Both the position numbers and the translations under genes were made by a program. Under the pieces are notes generated by a model. The model was not told the DNA's origin. It searched no databases and saw nothing but the letters and a program-made list of their open reading frames with translations. Shown piece after piece: positions 35,374-45,763 of a stretch of DNA of 64,000 bases; within the stretch, counting starts at the first letter, position 1, and every line of letters begins with the position of its first letter. This stretch comes from Janthinobacterium lividum. GTDB lineage: Bacteria > Pseudomonadota > Gammaproteobacteria > Burkholderiales > Burkholderiaceae_D. The stretch is taken from positions 1,426,001 to 1,490,000 of the forward strand of contig NZ_CP075583.1 in NCBI RefSeq assembly GCF_023509035.1. The letters are read 5' to 3'.

Positions 35374-35409
35374 CCGGTGTCCCCGGCGCTGGCACAAACC
35401 GGTTTTTTT
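35374..35409 (+). terminator. Possible terminator or attenuator between lptD and surA
   Basis: CCGGT at 35374-35378 and ACCGG at 35398-35402 can close a stem over an inner GC-rich hairpin and are followed by seven T. It sits 15 bases before surA, so it may lower read-through from lptD. Confidence 0.5.
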
Positions 35410-35423
35410 ATTCACCTGAACTC

Positions 35424-36845
35424 ATGAGCGCTCTACACATTATGCGTAATGCCAGTATGCACCAACTCAAAATTGCAACGGTTTTGTTGTGCGCCATTTC
35501 CGGCGCCACGACCAGTAGTGTCTGGGCGCAACAGGCTGCGCCAGCGCCTGTCGCCAAGCCCGCTGCCGCGGCACCGGCCAAAGGGTTCACGCCACCCGCC
35601 TCGAGCAGTGGCCAGACCATCGACTCCATCGCCGTCGTCGTCAATGACGAGGTAATTACGCGCAATGAAGTGGCGGCCCGCATCAAGAGCGTGGAGCAGC
35701 GCATGAAGTCGCAGAACGTGCCCTTGCCCGATCCTGCCGACCTGCGTCGTCAATTGCTGGAGCGCATGATTGTGGAGCGCGCACAAATGCAGCTGGCCAA
35801 GGAAATGGGCGTGCGCGTGGATGACCTGACCCTGGATCGCGCGATTGGCCGTATTGCTGAACAGCAAAAAATGACGGTGCAAGAATTGCGCAACCAGATG
35901 GAAAAAGAAGGTACGCCGTTTGCGACCTTCCGCGAAGAAATCCGCGATGAAATCATCATGCAGCGTCTGCGCGAGCATGAAGTCGACGCCAAGATCCAGA
36001 TTTCCGATTCCGAAGTGGATAACTTCCTGGAAGCGGAAAAAGCGGCCGCCAGCGAACAGGTGGAACTGAACCTGGCGCAAATTCTCGTGCGTATTCCGGA
36101 AAACTCCAGCCCCGAACAGATCGCCGCGCGCCGCGCACGCGCCGAAGAAGTCAGCCGCCAGCTGCGCACGGGCGCCGATTTCGCCAAGATGGCCGCCACC
36201 TATTCCGACGCCAGCGACGCGCTGAGCGGCGGCGATATCGGCTGGCGCCATAGTGACCGCGTGCCGCCCCTGTTCACGGAGCAGTTGCTGAAACTGAAAC
36301 CGGGCCAGATCACGCCTATCATCAAGAGCAACACCGGTTTCCATATTCTCAAGCTGGTGGATCGCCGCAGCGCGGCCGAAGCGCAAGCCGTCGCTGCCGT
36401 GCAGCAGACGCATGCCCGCCATATCTTGCTGAAAGTAACCCCGACCTTGTCGGCTGCCGAAGCCAAGCGTAAATTGCTGGAATTGAAAGAGCGTCTCGAT
36501 AACAAGGCCGCCAAGTTCGAAGACCTGGCCCGCTTGTTCTCGAACGACGGTTCCGCGGCCAAGGGTGGCGACCTGGGCTGGCTGTATCCAGGCGATACCG
36601 TGCCGGAATTTGAAACGGCGATGAATGCGCTGAAACCGGGTGAAGTGAGCGAGCCGATCGAATCGAGCTTTGGTTTCCACCTGATCGAAGTGCTGGAACG
36701 CAAGAGCGACGACGTCTCGAAAGAGAAACAGCGCGCCGCTGCGCGTAATGCCTTGCGCGAACGCAAACTGGAGGAAGCGACGGAAAACTGGGCGCGCGAA
36801 GTGCGCGACCGTGCTTACGTCGAATTCCGCGCGGACGACCAGTAA
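35424..36845 (+). CDS. surA: Periplasmic chaperone/peptidyl-prolyl isomerase SurA
   Basis: 473 residues. A signal peptide ends near VWAQQ, an Ala/Pro linker follows, then the N-terminal chaperone module ([23 protein letters not shown]) and two parvulin domains (about residues 215-320, with GGDIGW, and 325-430, with GGDLGW). It escorts outer-membrane proteins, including LptD, through the periplasm. Three in-frame ATG codons (35424, 35442, 35457) could start it; the later ones give a more usual signal peptide. It lies in the conserved lptD-surA-pdxA-rsmA order. Confidence 0.95.
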   Translation: MSALHIMRNASMHQLKIATVLLCAISGATTSSVWAQQAAPAPVAKPAAAAPAKGFTPPASSSGQTIDSIAVVVNDEVITRNEVAARIKSVEQRMKSQNVPLPDPADLRRQLLERMIVERAQMQLAKEMGVRVDDLTLDRAIGRIAEQQKMTVQELRNQMEKEGTPFATFREEIRDEIIMQRLREHEVDAKIQISDSEVDNFLEAEKAAASEQVELNLAQILVRIPENSSPEQIAARRARAEEVSRQLRTGADFAKMAATYSDASDALSGGDIGWRHSDRVPPLFTEQLLKLKPGQITPIIKSNTGFHILKLVDRRSAAEAQAVAAVQQTHARHILLKVTPTLSAAEAKRKLLELKERLDNKAAKFEDLARLFSNDGSAAKGGDLGWLYPGDTVPEFETAMNALKPGEVSEPIESSFGFHLIEVLERKSDDVSKEKQRAAARNALRERKLEEATENWAREVRDRAYVEFRADDQ

Positions 36846-36864
36846 TGCTGCTAATGAATTGCGC

Positions 36865-37914
36865 ATGACTAACTTGCCCCTTGCACGCCGCCCGGCCATC
36901 GCCATTACTTGTGGCGAACCGGCCGGTGTCGGCCCGGAAATTTCGATCCGTGCCGCCTGGGCCATGCGCCATGAGGTCAACTGCATCCTGTTGGGCGACG
37001 CCGCTTTCCTGGCGCTGACGGCCAGCCTGATCGATCCGGACATTCGCCTGGCGGCGCTGTCGCTGCAAGCCGTGCGCAATAACGGCCTGCCGCAGTTCGG
37101 CCCCGGCCGCCTGGCCGTGATCGATATTCCCACTGTTAACAATGTCATTCCTGGCGTGCTGGACAAGGAAAACGGGCGTTCCGTGCTCGCGACCCTGGAC
37201 GCGGCCGTGGAAGGCATCCAGGCCGGTTGGTTTGGCGCCATGGTGACGGCGCCCTTGCAAAAGAGCACGATCAACGACGCCGGCGTGGCCTTTTCCGGCC
37301 ATACGGAATACCTGGCAGAAAAAACCGGCACGCCGCAGGTGGTGATGATGCTGGCCGGCGAACCCGGCCATGGCGAAGCGACCCTGCGCGTGGCGCTGGC
37401 CACCACGCATCTGCCATTGAAGGACGTGTCCGCCGCCATTACCCTCGATAGCCTGGCCATCACCCTCGATATCCTGCAGGCGGACCTGCAACAGAAATTC
37501 GGCATCGCCGCGCCGCGCATCCTGGTTACCGGCCTGAACCCGCACGCGGGCGAGGGCGGTTATTTGGGACGCGAGGAAATCGAGGTGATCGCTCCAGCGA
37601 TTGCCGCGGCGCAAGCGCGCGGCATCGATGCGCGCGGGCCGTATCCGGCCGACACTTTGTTCCAGCACAAGTATCTGGCGGATGCCGACTGCGTGCTGGC
37701 CATGTACCACGACCAGGGCTTGCCCGTGCTGAAGTACGCGACCTTCGGGCGCGGCATCAATATCACCCTGGGCTTGCCGCTGATCCGCACCTCGGTCGAC
37801 CACGGCACGGCGCTGGACCTGGCCGCGCAGGGACTGGGCCTGGCCGATTGCCACAGCATGGAGCAAGCGCTGCAAACGGCACTCGACATGCTGCGCGCCA
37901 GCACCCGCGCCTGA
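36865..37914 (+). CDS. pdxA: 4-hydroxythreonine-4-phosphate dehydrogenase
   Basis: 349 residues. [15 protein letters not shown] at the N-terminus, [12 protein letters not shown], the metal-binding [12 protein letters not shown] and [11 protein letters not shown], and [17 protein letters not shown] are all PdxA hallmarks. It makes the pyridoxal phosphate precursor with PdxJ. The ATG at 36865 gives the family-typical start; no strong ribosome site is visible, so coupling to surA, 19 bases upstream, is likely. Confidence 0.95.
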   Translation: MTNLPLARRPAIAITCGEPAGVGPEISIRAAWAMRHEVNCILLGDAAFLALTASLIDPDIRLAALSLQAVRNNGLPQFGPGRLAVIDIPTVNNVIPGVLDKENGRSVLATLDAAVEGIQAGWFGAMVTAPLQKSTINDAGVAFSGHTEYLAEKTGTPQVVMMLAGEPGHGEATLRVALATTHLPLKDVSAAITLDSLAITLDILQADLQQKFGIAAPRILVTGLNPHAGEGGYLGREEIEVIAPAIAAAQARGIDARGPYPADTLFQHKYLADADCVLAMYHDQGLPVLKYATFGRGINITLGLPLIRTSVDHGTALDLAAQGLGLADCHSMEQALQTALDMLRASTRA

Positions 37915-37965
37915 TACCCACCGGTTTTACCCCGCTACACCGCCTCTAGAATAGAAAAACAGAAT

Positions 37966-38745
37966 ATGAAACACGTTGCCCGCAAACGCTTTGGCCAGAA
38001 CTTCCTGCATGACCGCTTCGTCCTCGACGACATCACGGCCGCCATTGCGCCGCAGGCGGATGATGCCATGGTCGAGATCGGCCCCGGCCTGGGCGCCATG
38101 ACGGAGCAGCTGCTGCGCCACTTGAAGCAGATGCATGTGGTCGAGCTGGACCGCGACCTGATCGTGCGCCTGGAAAAGACCTTCAATCCGGCCAAGCTGA
38201 CGATACACTCGGGCGACGCGCTGAAATTCGATTTCGCGCAAATTCCCGTGCCGGCCGGCCAGAAGCTACGCATCGTGGGCAACTTGCCGTACAACATTTC
38301 CAGCCCGCTGCTGTTCCACCTGGCAGATTTCGCGCCGCTGGTGAAAGACCAGCATTTCATGCTGCAAAAGGAAGTCGTCGAGCGCATGGTGGCCGAACCG
38401 GGCAGCAAGGCCTACGGCCGCCTGTCCGTGATGCTGCAATGGCGCTATGACATGTCCTTGCTGTTCATTGTGCCGCCGACGGCCTTCGATCCGCCGCCGA
38501 AAGTGGAATCGGCCATCGTGCGCATGATCCCCGTGGCCGAGCGCCTGGCGTGCGACCAGGCGACGCTGGAAGCGGTGGTCATGAAGGCCTTCTCGCAGCG
38601 CCGCAAGGTGATCCGCAACTGCCTGGCCGGGATGTTTACGGAAGAGCAGATCAAGGCGGCCGGCATCGATCCGACCCTGCGTCCGGAAACCGTGGGCCTG
38701 GAGCAGTATGTTGCTTTGGCGAATTTGCTGAAGGCGCCTGCTTAA
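37966..38745 (+). CDS. rsmA: 16S rRNA (adenine-1518/1519-N6) dimethyltransferase
   Basis: 259 residues. [11 protein letters not shown] opens the protein; the SAM site is [15 protein letters not shown], the catalytic motif [14 protein letters not shown], and [12 protein letters not shown] closes the C-terminal domain. It dimethylates two adenines near the 3' end of 16S rRNA. It is the last gene of the lptD-surA-pdxA-rsmA cluster, eight bases from the stop of a convergent LysR gene. Confidence 0.96.
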   Translation: MKHVARKRFGQNFLHDRFVLDDITAAIAPQADDAMVEIGPGLGAMTEQLLRHLKQMHVVELDRDLIVRLEKTFNPAKLTIHSGDALKFDFAQIPVPAGQKLRIVGNLPYNISSPLLFHLADFAPLVKDQHFMLQKEVVERMVAEPGSKAYGRLSVMLQWRYDMSLLFIVPPTAFDPPPKVESAIVRMIPVAERLACDQATLEAVVMKAFSQRRKVIRNCLAGMFTEEQIKAAGIDPTLRPETVGLEQYVALANLLKAPA

Positions 38746-38753
38746 GTGTTAAC

Positions 38754-39671
38754 TTAAAACCACTGGTCGACCTGCTGCAAATCTTGCCGCAGCGCTGAAA
38801 AGCAGTCGTCGACATGGTGGTTGCGGCTGATTTCATTGCGCCGCATCAAGGCGATCTTGCGCTTGCAGGTGGGCTGGCGCAGCGGTGCCACGTGCAGGTC
38901 TTCGTCGTTGAGGAAGGTCGTGTACAGACTGGGCATGATGCCCACGGCGATGCCGGCGCGCACCACGCCGTACAGCGACTCGCTGTGGATCATCTGGTAC
39001 AGGCTCGACGGGCTCAAACCATGCTGGCGCAGGGCGCTCGAGGCGAACTCCCAGATGCTGCCCTTGGTAAACACGACGATTTCCTGGCCCGCCAGCTGTT
39101 CCCAGCGCACTTCCTTGAGCGGCGCCAGCGCATGGCGACCCGCCGTCACCAGCACCAGCTCATCTTCGAACAGGCCCACGCTTTCCAGCGACACGGAACC
39201 GGGCACCTCGATGCCCACGCAAAAGTCCAGCTGGCCCGAATGCAGCGCGTGCAGCAAGCCATCGTTGGGCATGTCAGACAGGACGATTTCTACTTCATCG
39301 CCATGCTGCTCGCAGTAGCGCGCCACCACGACGGCCGTCATCGCCATGGCCGACGGAATCGCGCCGATGCGGATGCGGTGGCGGCCGCTGCCGATGGCGC
39401 GCTGGATATCGGCAAAAGTGTTGCTGGCCGTATTCAATAAATGCGTGGCGTAGTCGAGCGCCAGCTTGCCTTCGCGCGTCAGTTCCAGCTGGTGGGTTGT
39501 GCGGTTAAACAACTTTTTTCCCAGTTGATTTTCCAGCAGCTTGATCGAGGCGCTGAGGGCTGGCTGGGTCACGCACAATTCCTGTGCAGCCTTGCTGAAG
39601 CTGTTTACCCGGGCTAGGGTGGCAAACGCTTGCAAATGTCGTAAGGAAATCTTTTTGCTCAGTTCATGCAT
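38754..39671 (-). CDS. LysR-family regulator, probable controller of the nucleoside island
   Basis: 305 residues. The N-terminal winged helix-turn-helix is LRHLQAFATLARVNSFSKAA, then QELCVTQPALSASIKLLE. The effector domain includes IRIGAIPSAMAMTAVV and VRAGIAVGIMPSLYT. It is divergent from the porin, ABC transporter and nucleoside-degrading genes, the usual LysR arrangement, so control of that operon by a nucleoside or base is inferred. The 226-bp divergent region is AT-rich; no operator could be defined with confidence. Confidence 0.88.
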   Translation of the reverse strand: MHELSKKISLRHLQAFATLARVNSFSKAAQELCVTQPALSASIKLLENQLGKKLFNRTTHQLELTREGKLALDYATHLLNTASNTFADIQRAIGSGRHRIRIGAIPSAMAMTAVVVARYCEQHGDEVEIVLSDMPNDGLLHALHSGQLDFCVGIEVPGSVSLESVGLFEDELVLVTAGRHALAPLKEVRWEQLAGQEIVVFTKGSIWEFASSALRQHGLSPSSLYQMIHSESLYGVVRAGIAVGIMPSLYTTFLNDEDLHVAPLRQPTCKRKIALMRRNEISRNHHVDDCFSALRQDLQQVDQWF

Positions 39672-39897
39672 GGGGGTTGCTTATTAGAAAAAGTAATGGA
39701 TTTATAAAAATAAACAAATTTTCTTATCCCGCAATTTACCATATTCTGGACTGGTCTTTACTTGTCTTGAAGGCAACAATCTTCAGAGAAGCGCTTGCCA
39801 GGCGGCGCCGGTACTCGCGCTAGCACGCCATGCAAGGGACGCATCAATAAAATAATTCCAAAAAAACTCAGGGTTTATTCTTTTTAGGGTGGCGGCG

Positions 39898-41013
39898 ATG
39901 AACAAATGGATGACGGGAACGATGGTAGTGGGTGGTTTGCTGGCGGCGCAGGGCGCCGCGCAGGCGCAAAGCAGCGTGCAAGTGTATGGCTTGCTGTCGG
40001 CCGGTATCGGCTATGTGTCGGATGAGGGTAACGGCAGCCGCACGCATGCGCTGAGCGGTACGAATCAGAATCCCCGCATCGGTTTCCGCGGCCAGGAAGA
40101 CCTGGGCAACGGCACCAAGGCTATCTTCGTGCTGGAAAACGGTTTTAACGTGATGACGGGCACGGCCTCGCAAAGCGGCCGTTTGTTCGGCCGCCAATCG
40201 TATGTGGGTTTGTCCAGCAACGACAAGGGCACCCTGACCCTGGGCCGCCAGTACGAAGCCGTCAAGGATCTGCTGGGCCCGGTGGTCATCGCCAGTAACG
40301 GCGTGCATATCGGCGACAACGACAATGGCTACAACAACCTGCGCGTGCAAAATGCCGTCAAGTACGTCAGCCCGAACATCAGCAATCTGTCGTTCACGGG
40401 TTTGTACGGCTTCAGCGAGAACCCTGAAGATTCCAACCGCAACCGCGTCTACAGCATGGGCGCCGGCTACAAAGTCGATGCCTTCAGCTGGGCCGTCGCC
40501 TACACCAAGATGGATCACCCGAATAGCCCGGATGCGCCGAATGGCGCCATCGGCAATGACTATGGCAGCTCCCTGTTGATCTTCAACAAGAGCGCCGTCA
40601 AGGGCGCCGGCGTGGACAGCCAGGCCATCGCCGGCACGGGAGGCTTTTATAATGTCGGCAAGACCAAGTTTGGCGCGCTGTACACCAACGTGCGCTACCA
40701 CTACCTGGATCAAAGCAATCTGACCTTGCAAAACGTGGACCTGAACGTGAACCACAAGCTGACGGAAGCGTTGAACCTGGGCGCGTCGTATTTCTTTACC
40801 ACCGGTAAATATGACGTGATCAACAAGACGCCGAAATGGCATCAGGTCAACTTCCAGGCCGATTACTTCCTGTCCAAGCGCACCGATGTCGCCATCACCT
40901 GGAGCTACCAGAAAGCCGCAGGCGATGCGACGTTCGCCCGCGTGTTCGGCTTCGGCGCTTCGGGCGGCAAGACGCAAAGCGTCCTGATCGTCGGCATGCG
41001 ACATTATTTCTGA
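39898..41013 (+). CDS. General trimeric porin (Gram-negative porin family)
   Basis: 371 residues. A signal peptide ends in GAAQAQ, then SSVQVYGLLSAGIGYVSDEG starts the barrel as in Burkholderiales porins. IGFRGQEDLGNGTKAIFVLE and RQSYVGLSSNDKGTLTLGRQ are family marks, and the last strand ends MRHYF with terminal Phe. It lets small solutes cross the outer membrane. Placed between a divergent LysR gene and an ABC transporter, it may be a dedicated entry route for nucleosides (inference). Confidence 0.9.
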   Translation: MNKWMTGTMVVGGLLAAQGAAQAQSSVQVYGLLSAGIGYVSDEGNGSRTHALSGTNQNPRIGFRGQEDLGNGTKAIFVLENGFNVMTGTASQSGRLFGRQSYVGLSSNDKGTLTLGRQYEAVKDLLGPVVIASNGVHIGDNDNGYNNLRVQNAVKYVSPNISNLSFTGLYGFSENPEDSNRNRVYSMGAGYKVDAFSWAVAYTKMDHPNSPDAPNGAIGNDYGSSLLIFNKSAVKGAGVDSQAIAGTGGFYNVGKTKFGALYTNVRYHYLDQSNLTLQNVDLNVNHKLTEALNLGASYFFTTGKYDVINKTPKWHQVNFQADYFLSKRTDVAITWSYQKAAGDATFARVFGFGASGGKTQSVLIVGMRHYF

Positions 41014-41031
41014 GTCTGATTCATCTTTACA

Positions 41032-41050
41032 GGCGCTGTCCCGCAGCGCC
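41032..41050. other. Hairpin between porin and ABC binding-protein genes
   Basis: GGCGCTG, five-base loop, CAGCGCC, with no T-run. It may protect the porin mRNA 3' end or reduce read-through into the transporter genes. Confidence 0.4.
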
Positions 41051-41070
41051 GTCCCCTGAAAGGAAGCATC

Positions 41071-42093
41071 TTGAAAAAGCACCTCATGTTGGCGTTGAGC
41101 CTAGGCTTGCTGGCTAACGCCGCCCACGCGGAAAAACGCGAGCTGGTCATTTCGGCCTATCCGATTGCCCAGCCCTTGTTCATGAAGTATGTGTACGAGC
41201 CGTTCAAGGCCAAATGCGCTTGCGATATCAAGGTGGAAACGGGGAATAACGCGGACCGCATCGCCAAGCTGGTGGTGCACAGCAAGAACCCGGTGATCGA
41301 CCTGGTGCTGCTGTCCGATTCCGGCATGCTGGAAGCGGCGCAAAAGGGCGTCATCCAGCCCATGGATTACTCCAAGCTGAGCAATTACAAGGCCCTGTAC
41401 GACGTGGCGAAAAACCCCATCGGCGGCAACTTCGCCGTCGGCTACACGCTGTACTCGGTCGGCCTCGTGTACCGCAGCGACAAGATTGCCCCGCTGACGT
41501 CCTGGAAGGACCTGTGGCGCCCTGAACTGAAGGGCCGCGTGGCCTTCCCCGACGTGAGCACCACGCAGGGCCCATTGATGCTGCGCATGGCCGATGCGGC
41601 CTGGGGCGGCAAGACGGACGACTACGCCACCGGCTTTGCCAAGATCGTCGGCATGAAGGGCAACGTCGTCACGTTCTCGAAAAACAGCGCGCAGCTGGCC
41701 GCCCTGTTTGCGCAGGATGAAATCTGGGCCGCGCCCGTGGCGCGCTTTACCTGGTCGCAAATGCTCAAGACGGGCCTGCCCCTGAAGTGGAGCATCCCGG
41801 CCGAAGGTCAGGCGGCTGGCATGAACGTGATGGGTATCGTCGCCGGTTCGAAGAATGCGGACCTGGCTTACCAGCTGATGGATTTCTGGCTGTCCAAGGA
41901 AGTGCAGACGCAGCTGGCGACCAACCTGGTCGACTCGCCCGTCAACAAGGACGTGCGCCTGTCGGTGGCCGCCGCGCAATTCAATACCTATGGCGCCGAC
42001 CAGATCAATTCGCTGAAATTCGTCAAGCCGGAAACCATCATCAAGCAGCGCACGAACTGGATGACGCAGTGGAACAAGGCCATGAGCAAATAG
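41071..42093 (+). CDS. ABC transporter periplasmic binding protein (PotD/Fe3+-type)
   Basis: 340 residues. The signal peptide is KKHLMLALSLGLLANAAHA. The mature part begins KRELVISAYPIAQPLF and includes LVYRSDKIAPLTSWKDLWRP and MNVMGIVAGSKNADLAYQLM, as in the PotD/AfuA group of solute-binding proteins. The start is TTG at 41071 with AAAGGA seven bases upstream. It binds the substrate for the downstream permeases and ATPase. This group usually binds polyamines, iron, thiamine or sulfonates; the nucleoside genes downstream suggest a purine compound here. Confidence 0.87.
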   Translation: MKKHLMLALSLGLLANAAHAEKRELVISAYPIAQPLFMKYVYEPFKAKCACDIKVETGNNADRIAKLVVHSKNPVIDLVLLSDSGMLEAAQKGVIQPMDYSKLSNYKALYDVAKNPIGGNFAVGYTLYSVGLVYRSDKIAPLTSWKDLWRPELKGRVAFPDVSTTQGPLMLRMADAAWGGKTDDYATGFAKIVGMKGNVVTFSKNSAQLAALFAQDEIWAAPVARFTWSQMLKTGLPLKWSIPAEGQAAGMNVMGIVAGSKNADLAYQLMDFWLSKEVQTQLATNLVDSPVNKDVRLSVAAAQFNTYGADQINSLKFVKPETIIKQRTNWMTQWNKAMSK

Positions 42094-42114
42094 TGGTGAC
42101 GAGGAGAAAACACC

Positions 42115-42954
42115 ATGTTTGCTGATCCAAAAAAGCGTCTGGGACTGCTGCTGGTCCTGCCGGCGCTGATCTTTATCGTCGTCTGCTTCCTGCTGCCCGT
42201 GCTGGCCTTGCTGGTCGACGCCTTCCGCGTCGGCGACGGCATGCAGTGGGGCGTTGACCGCTTCATTGAATTCTTCTCGCAGGAATTCAACCGCACCATC
42301 TTCTGGCGCACCTTGCGCATCGCCGCGCTGGTGACGCTCGCCTCCATCATCCTCGGCTATCCGGCCGCGCAAGCCGTGGCGCGCGTGTCGCCGAAGTGGC
42401 GCGGGCTGGTGGTGGGCATGATGATCTTGCCGCTGATGGTCTCGCCGATCGCGCGTACCTACGCGTGGATCGTGCTGCTGGGCCGCAACGGCGCCGTCAA
42501 CGCGGCGCTCGTCAACATGGGCTTGACGGAAGAGCCACTGCGTTTGCTGTTCAGCGAATTTGCCGTGTTTGTCGGCTTGCTGCAATTGCTGCTGCCGCTG
42601 ATGCTGATGTCGCTGGCGGGCGCGCTGGAAAACCTGCCGCGCGATGTGGAACCGGCTGCCGCCACCCTGGGCGCCAATCCGTGGCAAGTGTTTTGCAAGG
42701 TCACCCTGCCGCTGACGCAGGAAGGCCTGGTGGTCGGCGGCACGCTCGTATTTACGGGCTGCGTGACGGCCTATGTGACGCCAGCCCTCTTGGGTGGCAC
42801 CAAGGTGCTGATGCTGGAAACCCTGCTGTACCAAAAGGTCAGCGTGGAGAGCGATTTCGGCGCGGCCAACGTCATCGCCGTCATCCTCGTCTGCATGACC
42901 CTGCTGGTCAACGCCGGCCTTAAACGTATTTCCTCGAGCCGGAGTTCCGTATGA
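42115..42954 (+). CDS. ABC transporter permease 1 (PotB-like)
   Basis: 279 residues with about six membrane helices and the EAA loop region LENLPRDVEPAAATLGANPW, which contacts the ATPase. The opening KKRLGLLLVLPALIFIVVCF is typical of PotB-type permeases. GAGGAGAAAACACC precedes the ATG. The stop overlaps the start of permease 2 (ATGA). Confidence 0.88.
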   Translation: MFADPKKRLGLLLVLPALIFIVVCFLLPVLALLVDAFRVGDGMQWGVDRFIEFFSQEFNRTIFWRTLRIAALVTLASIILGYPAAQAVARVSPKWRGLVVGMMILPLMVSPIARTYAWIVLLGRNGAVNAALVNMGLTEEPLRLLFSEFAVFVGLLQLLLPLMLMSLAGALENLPRDVEPAAATLGANPWQVFCKVTLPLTQEGLVVGGTLVFTGCVTAYVTPALLGGTKVLMLETLLYQKVSVESDFGAANVIAVILVCMTLLVNAGLKRISSSRSSV

Positions 42955-43730
42955 AAGAAAGCTTGTTTTCGCGCGCCGTCCTGTGGCTGGTGTTTTTGTT
43001 CCTGCTGGGACCTTTCGCCATCGTCGTGCTGGCGGGCTTTTCCGGCGGCGAAACCTTGGCGTTCCCGCCCGAGTCGTACTCGCTGCGCTGGATACTCGAA
43101 GTGTGGTCGGCGCCCGAGTTCCGCCGCGCCTTCCAGACCAGCCTGGAAATCGGCCTGATCGCGACCGTCATCGCGCTGCTGCTGGGCATACCCGTCGCGT
43201 ATGCGTTTTCGCGCATGCCGCCGCCCGGCATCGGCGCCATCCGGCAAATCCTGACGTCGCCGCTGATCATTCCCGCCATCCTGGTGGGCCTGGGCTTGCT
43301 GCACCACCTGGTGCTGACCATCAATGCGCCCGTGTACGTGGGCCTGTTGATCGGCCATATCGCGCTGTTGATTCCGTACTCGGTGCGCGTGGTGTACGCC
43401 AGCCTGGTGAATTTGCGCGTGGATATCGAGGATGCCGCCATCACGCTGGGCGCATCGCGCCTGCGGGCGTTCTTCATGATCGTGCTGCCGAATATCCGCA
43501 ACGCCGTGATCGCCGCCTTCTTCCTCGCTTTCGTCACCTCGTTCAACCAGGTGCCCGTCTCGCTGTTCCTGACGGGCCCGGGCATCAGCACCTTGCCGAT
43601 CGAGATGCTGGGGCATATGGAAAACAGCTTCGACCCGTCGATCGCTGCCCTGTCGACCTTGCTGGTCTTGTTCACCATGGCCTTCGTGATGGTGACCGAG
43701 AAGGTGCTGGGCATTTCTAAATACATGTAA
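42951..43730 (+). CDS. ABC transporter permease 2 (PotC-like)
   Basis: 259 residues, about six helices. The EAA loop is NLRVDIEDAAITLGASRLRA, and FNQVPVSLFLTGPGISTLPI near the C-terminus is a PotC-type mark. It forms the heteromeric channel with permease 1 and is translationally coupled to it. Confidence 0.88.
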   Translation: MKESLFSRAVLWLVFLFLLGPFAIVVLAGFSGGETLAFPPESYSLRWILEVWSAPEFRRAFQTSLEIGLIATVIALLLGIPVAYAFSRMPPPGIGAIRQILTSPLIIPAILVGLGLLHHLVLTINAPVYVGLLIGHIALLIPYSVRVVYASLVNLRVDIEDAAITLGASRLRAFFMIVLPNIRNAVIAAFFLAFVTSFNQVPVSLFLTGPGISTLPIEMLGHMENSFDPSIAALSTLLVLFTMAFVMVTEKVLGISKYM

Positions 43731-43743
43731 GAGGCAACACACC

Positions 43744-44775
43744 ATGAGTTATCTGGAACTGCACAAGCTGAACCTTGGCTACGCCAAGAACACGACATCC
43801 GTGAAAGACCTGGACCTGCACGTCGAGCAGGGCGAACTGATTTCCCTGCTGGGCCCCAGCGGCTGCGGCAAGACCACCACCATGCGCGCCATCGCCGGCC
43901 TGATGCCGCTGCAGTCGGGCCGCATCGTGCTCGACGGTCGCGAAATCGGCAAGCTGGCGCCGAACAAGCGCAATATCGGCATGGTGTTCCAGTCGTATGC
44001 GCTATTCCCGCACCTGAACGTGTACGACAACATCGCCTTCGGCTTGCGCCTGCGCAAGGTTGCGCCAGCCTTGTTGAAAAACAAGGTGGAAGCCGTGATC
44101 GCGGCCGTGGGACTGACCGGTTTTGAAACCCGTTTGCCGGCGCAGATGTCCGGTGGCCAGCAGCAGCGCGTGGCGCTGGCGCGCGCCATCGTCGTCGAGC
44201 CGGCCCTGCTGCTGCTGGACGAACCACTGTCGAACCTGGACGCCAAGCTGCGCGTGCAGATGCGCGCCGAGCTGCGCCGCATCCAGCGCGAACTGGGCAT
44301 CACCATGCTGTACGTGACGCACGACCAGGAAGAAGCGCTGGCCCTGTCCGACCGCATCGTCGTCATGAACGGCGGGCGCATCGAGCAGCTGGCCGCGCCG
44401 GAAGCCGTCTTCAATACGCCGTCGACGCGCTTTGTTGCCAACTTCATGGGCTTTGAAAACCTGTTCGATTACCGTGACGGCGCGCTGCACCACGCGGGCG
44501 CCAGCCTGCCTTACACGTCTCCCGTCGCTGCCGGCACCACGGTGCTGGGTTGGCGTCCGGACAAGGTACGCGTCTGCGCGCCTGACGACGCAGCTGGCCA
44601 GTACCCGGGCACCGTGCTGGCACGGGGCTTCCTGGGCGACACCGTCGAATACCTGCTGCAAACGCCGCTGGGCCAGGTCAAGGGTATTTGCGCGGCCGGT
44701 GGCGCCGCCTGGCGCGAAGGCACGGCCGTGTCCTTCGTGCTGCCGTCCGACAGCGCCCTGTGGCTGGGCGCGTGA
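43744..44775 (+). CDS. ABC transporter ATPase (PotA-like)
   Basis: 343 residues. Walker A GPSGCGKTT, Q-loop FQSYALFPHLNVYDN, signature MSGGQQQRVALARAI, Walker B LLLLDEPLSNLD and H-loop YVTHDQEEAL are all intact. The C-terminal ~100 residues form a TOBE regulatory domain. It powers the transporter encoded directly upstream. A T-rich stretch after the stop lies before the nucleoside hydrolase gene, but no clear terminator is present, so the operon probably continues. Confidence 0.93.
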   Translation: MSYLELHKLNLGYAKNTTSVKDLDLHVEQGELISLLGPSGCGKTTTMRAIAGLMPLQSGRIVLDGREIGKLAPNKRNIGMVFQSYALFPHLNVYDNIAFGLRLRKVAPALLKNKVEAVIAAVGLTGFETRLPAQMSGGQQQRVALARAIVVEPALLLLDEPLSNLDAKLRVQMRAELRRIQRELGITMLYVTHDQEEALALSDRIVVMNGGRIEQLAAPEAVFNTPSTRFVANFMGFENLFDYRDGALHHAGASLPYTSPVAAGTTVLGWRPDKVRVCAPDDAAGQYPGTVLARGFLGDTVEYLLQTPLGQVKGICAAGGAAWREGTAVSFVLPSDSALWLGA

Positions 44776-44794
44776 TTTTTTAATGGAAAGCATC

Positions 44795-45738
44795 ATGACC
44801 CAAGCCTTGAAAAAATCTGGCTCGATACCGATCCCGGTTTCGACGACTGGCTGACGATGTTGCTCTTGGGCAGCAATCCCGATATCGAGTGGCTGGGCGT
44901 GAGCGTGGTGGCGGGCAATGCGCCCGTCGATATCACCTACGACAATGCCTTGCGCATCAAGGCCCATGATGGCTTGACGGTACCGATTTACCGCGGCTGC
45001 GACAAGCCGCTGGCCGGCGTCATCGAAACGGCGCAGCGCATCCTCGGCGACAGCGGCATGCCGACGACAGGCGAGATCCTGCCGCCCGGCGCCGCCGTTG
45101 ACGCTGCCGGCCACGCCGTCGATGCGCTGATCGCCGCCGTACGCGCCCACCCTGGCCAGATCACCATCATGGCGATTGCGCCGATGACGAACCTAGCCAC
45201 GGCCTTGTCGCGTGCCCCCGACATCGCCGGCAAGATCGTCGAGATCATCCTGATGGGCGGCTCGACCGACCAGGGCAACCACACGGCGGCGGCCGAATTC
45301 AATATCTATGCGGATCCGGAAGCGGCCGCCCAGGTCTTCAAGTCCGGCATCCCCCTGCGCATGTTCGGCTTGAACCTGTGCCGCCAGCTGCTGGTGACGA
45401 ACGTGGACGTGCAACGTCTGCGCGCCATCGGCACGCCGCGCGCGCAGCGGCTGGCCGGTTACCTGGAAGCGTATGTGCGCATCCGCAGCAGCGACGGTTC
45501 CGTGCCCATGCCCATGTACGACCCGGTGGTGGCCCTGTACCTGGAAGCGCCGCGGCTGTTCCAGTTCCAGCCGGCCCACGTGGCCATCGAATTGACGGGC
45601 GAACTGACGCGCGGCATGACGGTGTGCGAGTTCCGCGTGCCGCGCCGCGCGCCCATCAACACGCAGGTGGCGATGCTGGCCGACGGCCCGGCCGCCATCG
45701 AGCGCCTGATGCGCCGCCTGGCCGCCATTCTCGTCTGA
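44795..45738 (+). pseudogene. Nucleoside hydrolase (IUNH family), frameshifted in an A6 homopolymer
   Basis: The ATG at 44795 starts a frame that stops after 19 codons. One extra A in the AAAAAA run at 44810-44815 would give MTQALKKIWLDTDPGFDDWL, which contains the calcium- and ribose-binding DTDPGxDD motif, and join the long open frame to a 314-residue protein. The rest is intact: IMAIAPMTNLATALS, ILMGGSTDQGNHTAAAEFN and YADPEAA. The family cleaves the N-glycosidic bond of nucleosides. As written, translation from the ATG at 44857 would lack the catalytic motif. A sequencing error is the simplest explanation. Its neighbours are an ABC transporter and adenosine deaminase. Confidence 0.87.
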
Positions 45739-45763
45739 CCCACTTCACTACGAAACGAGCTTC

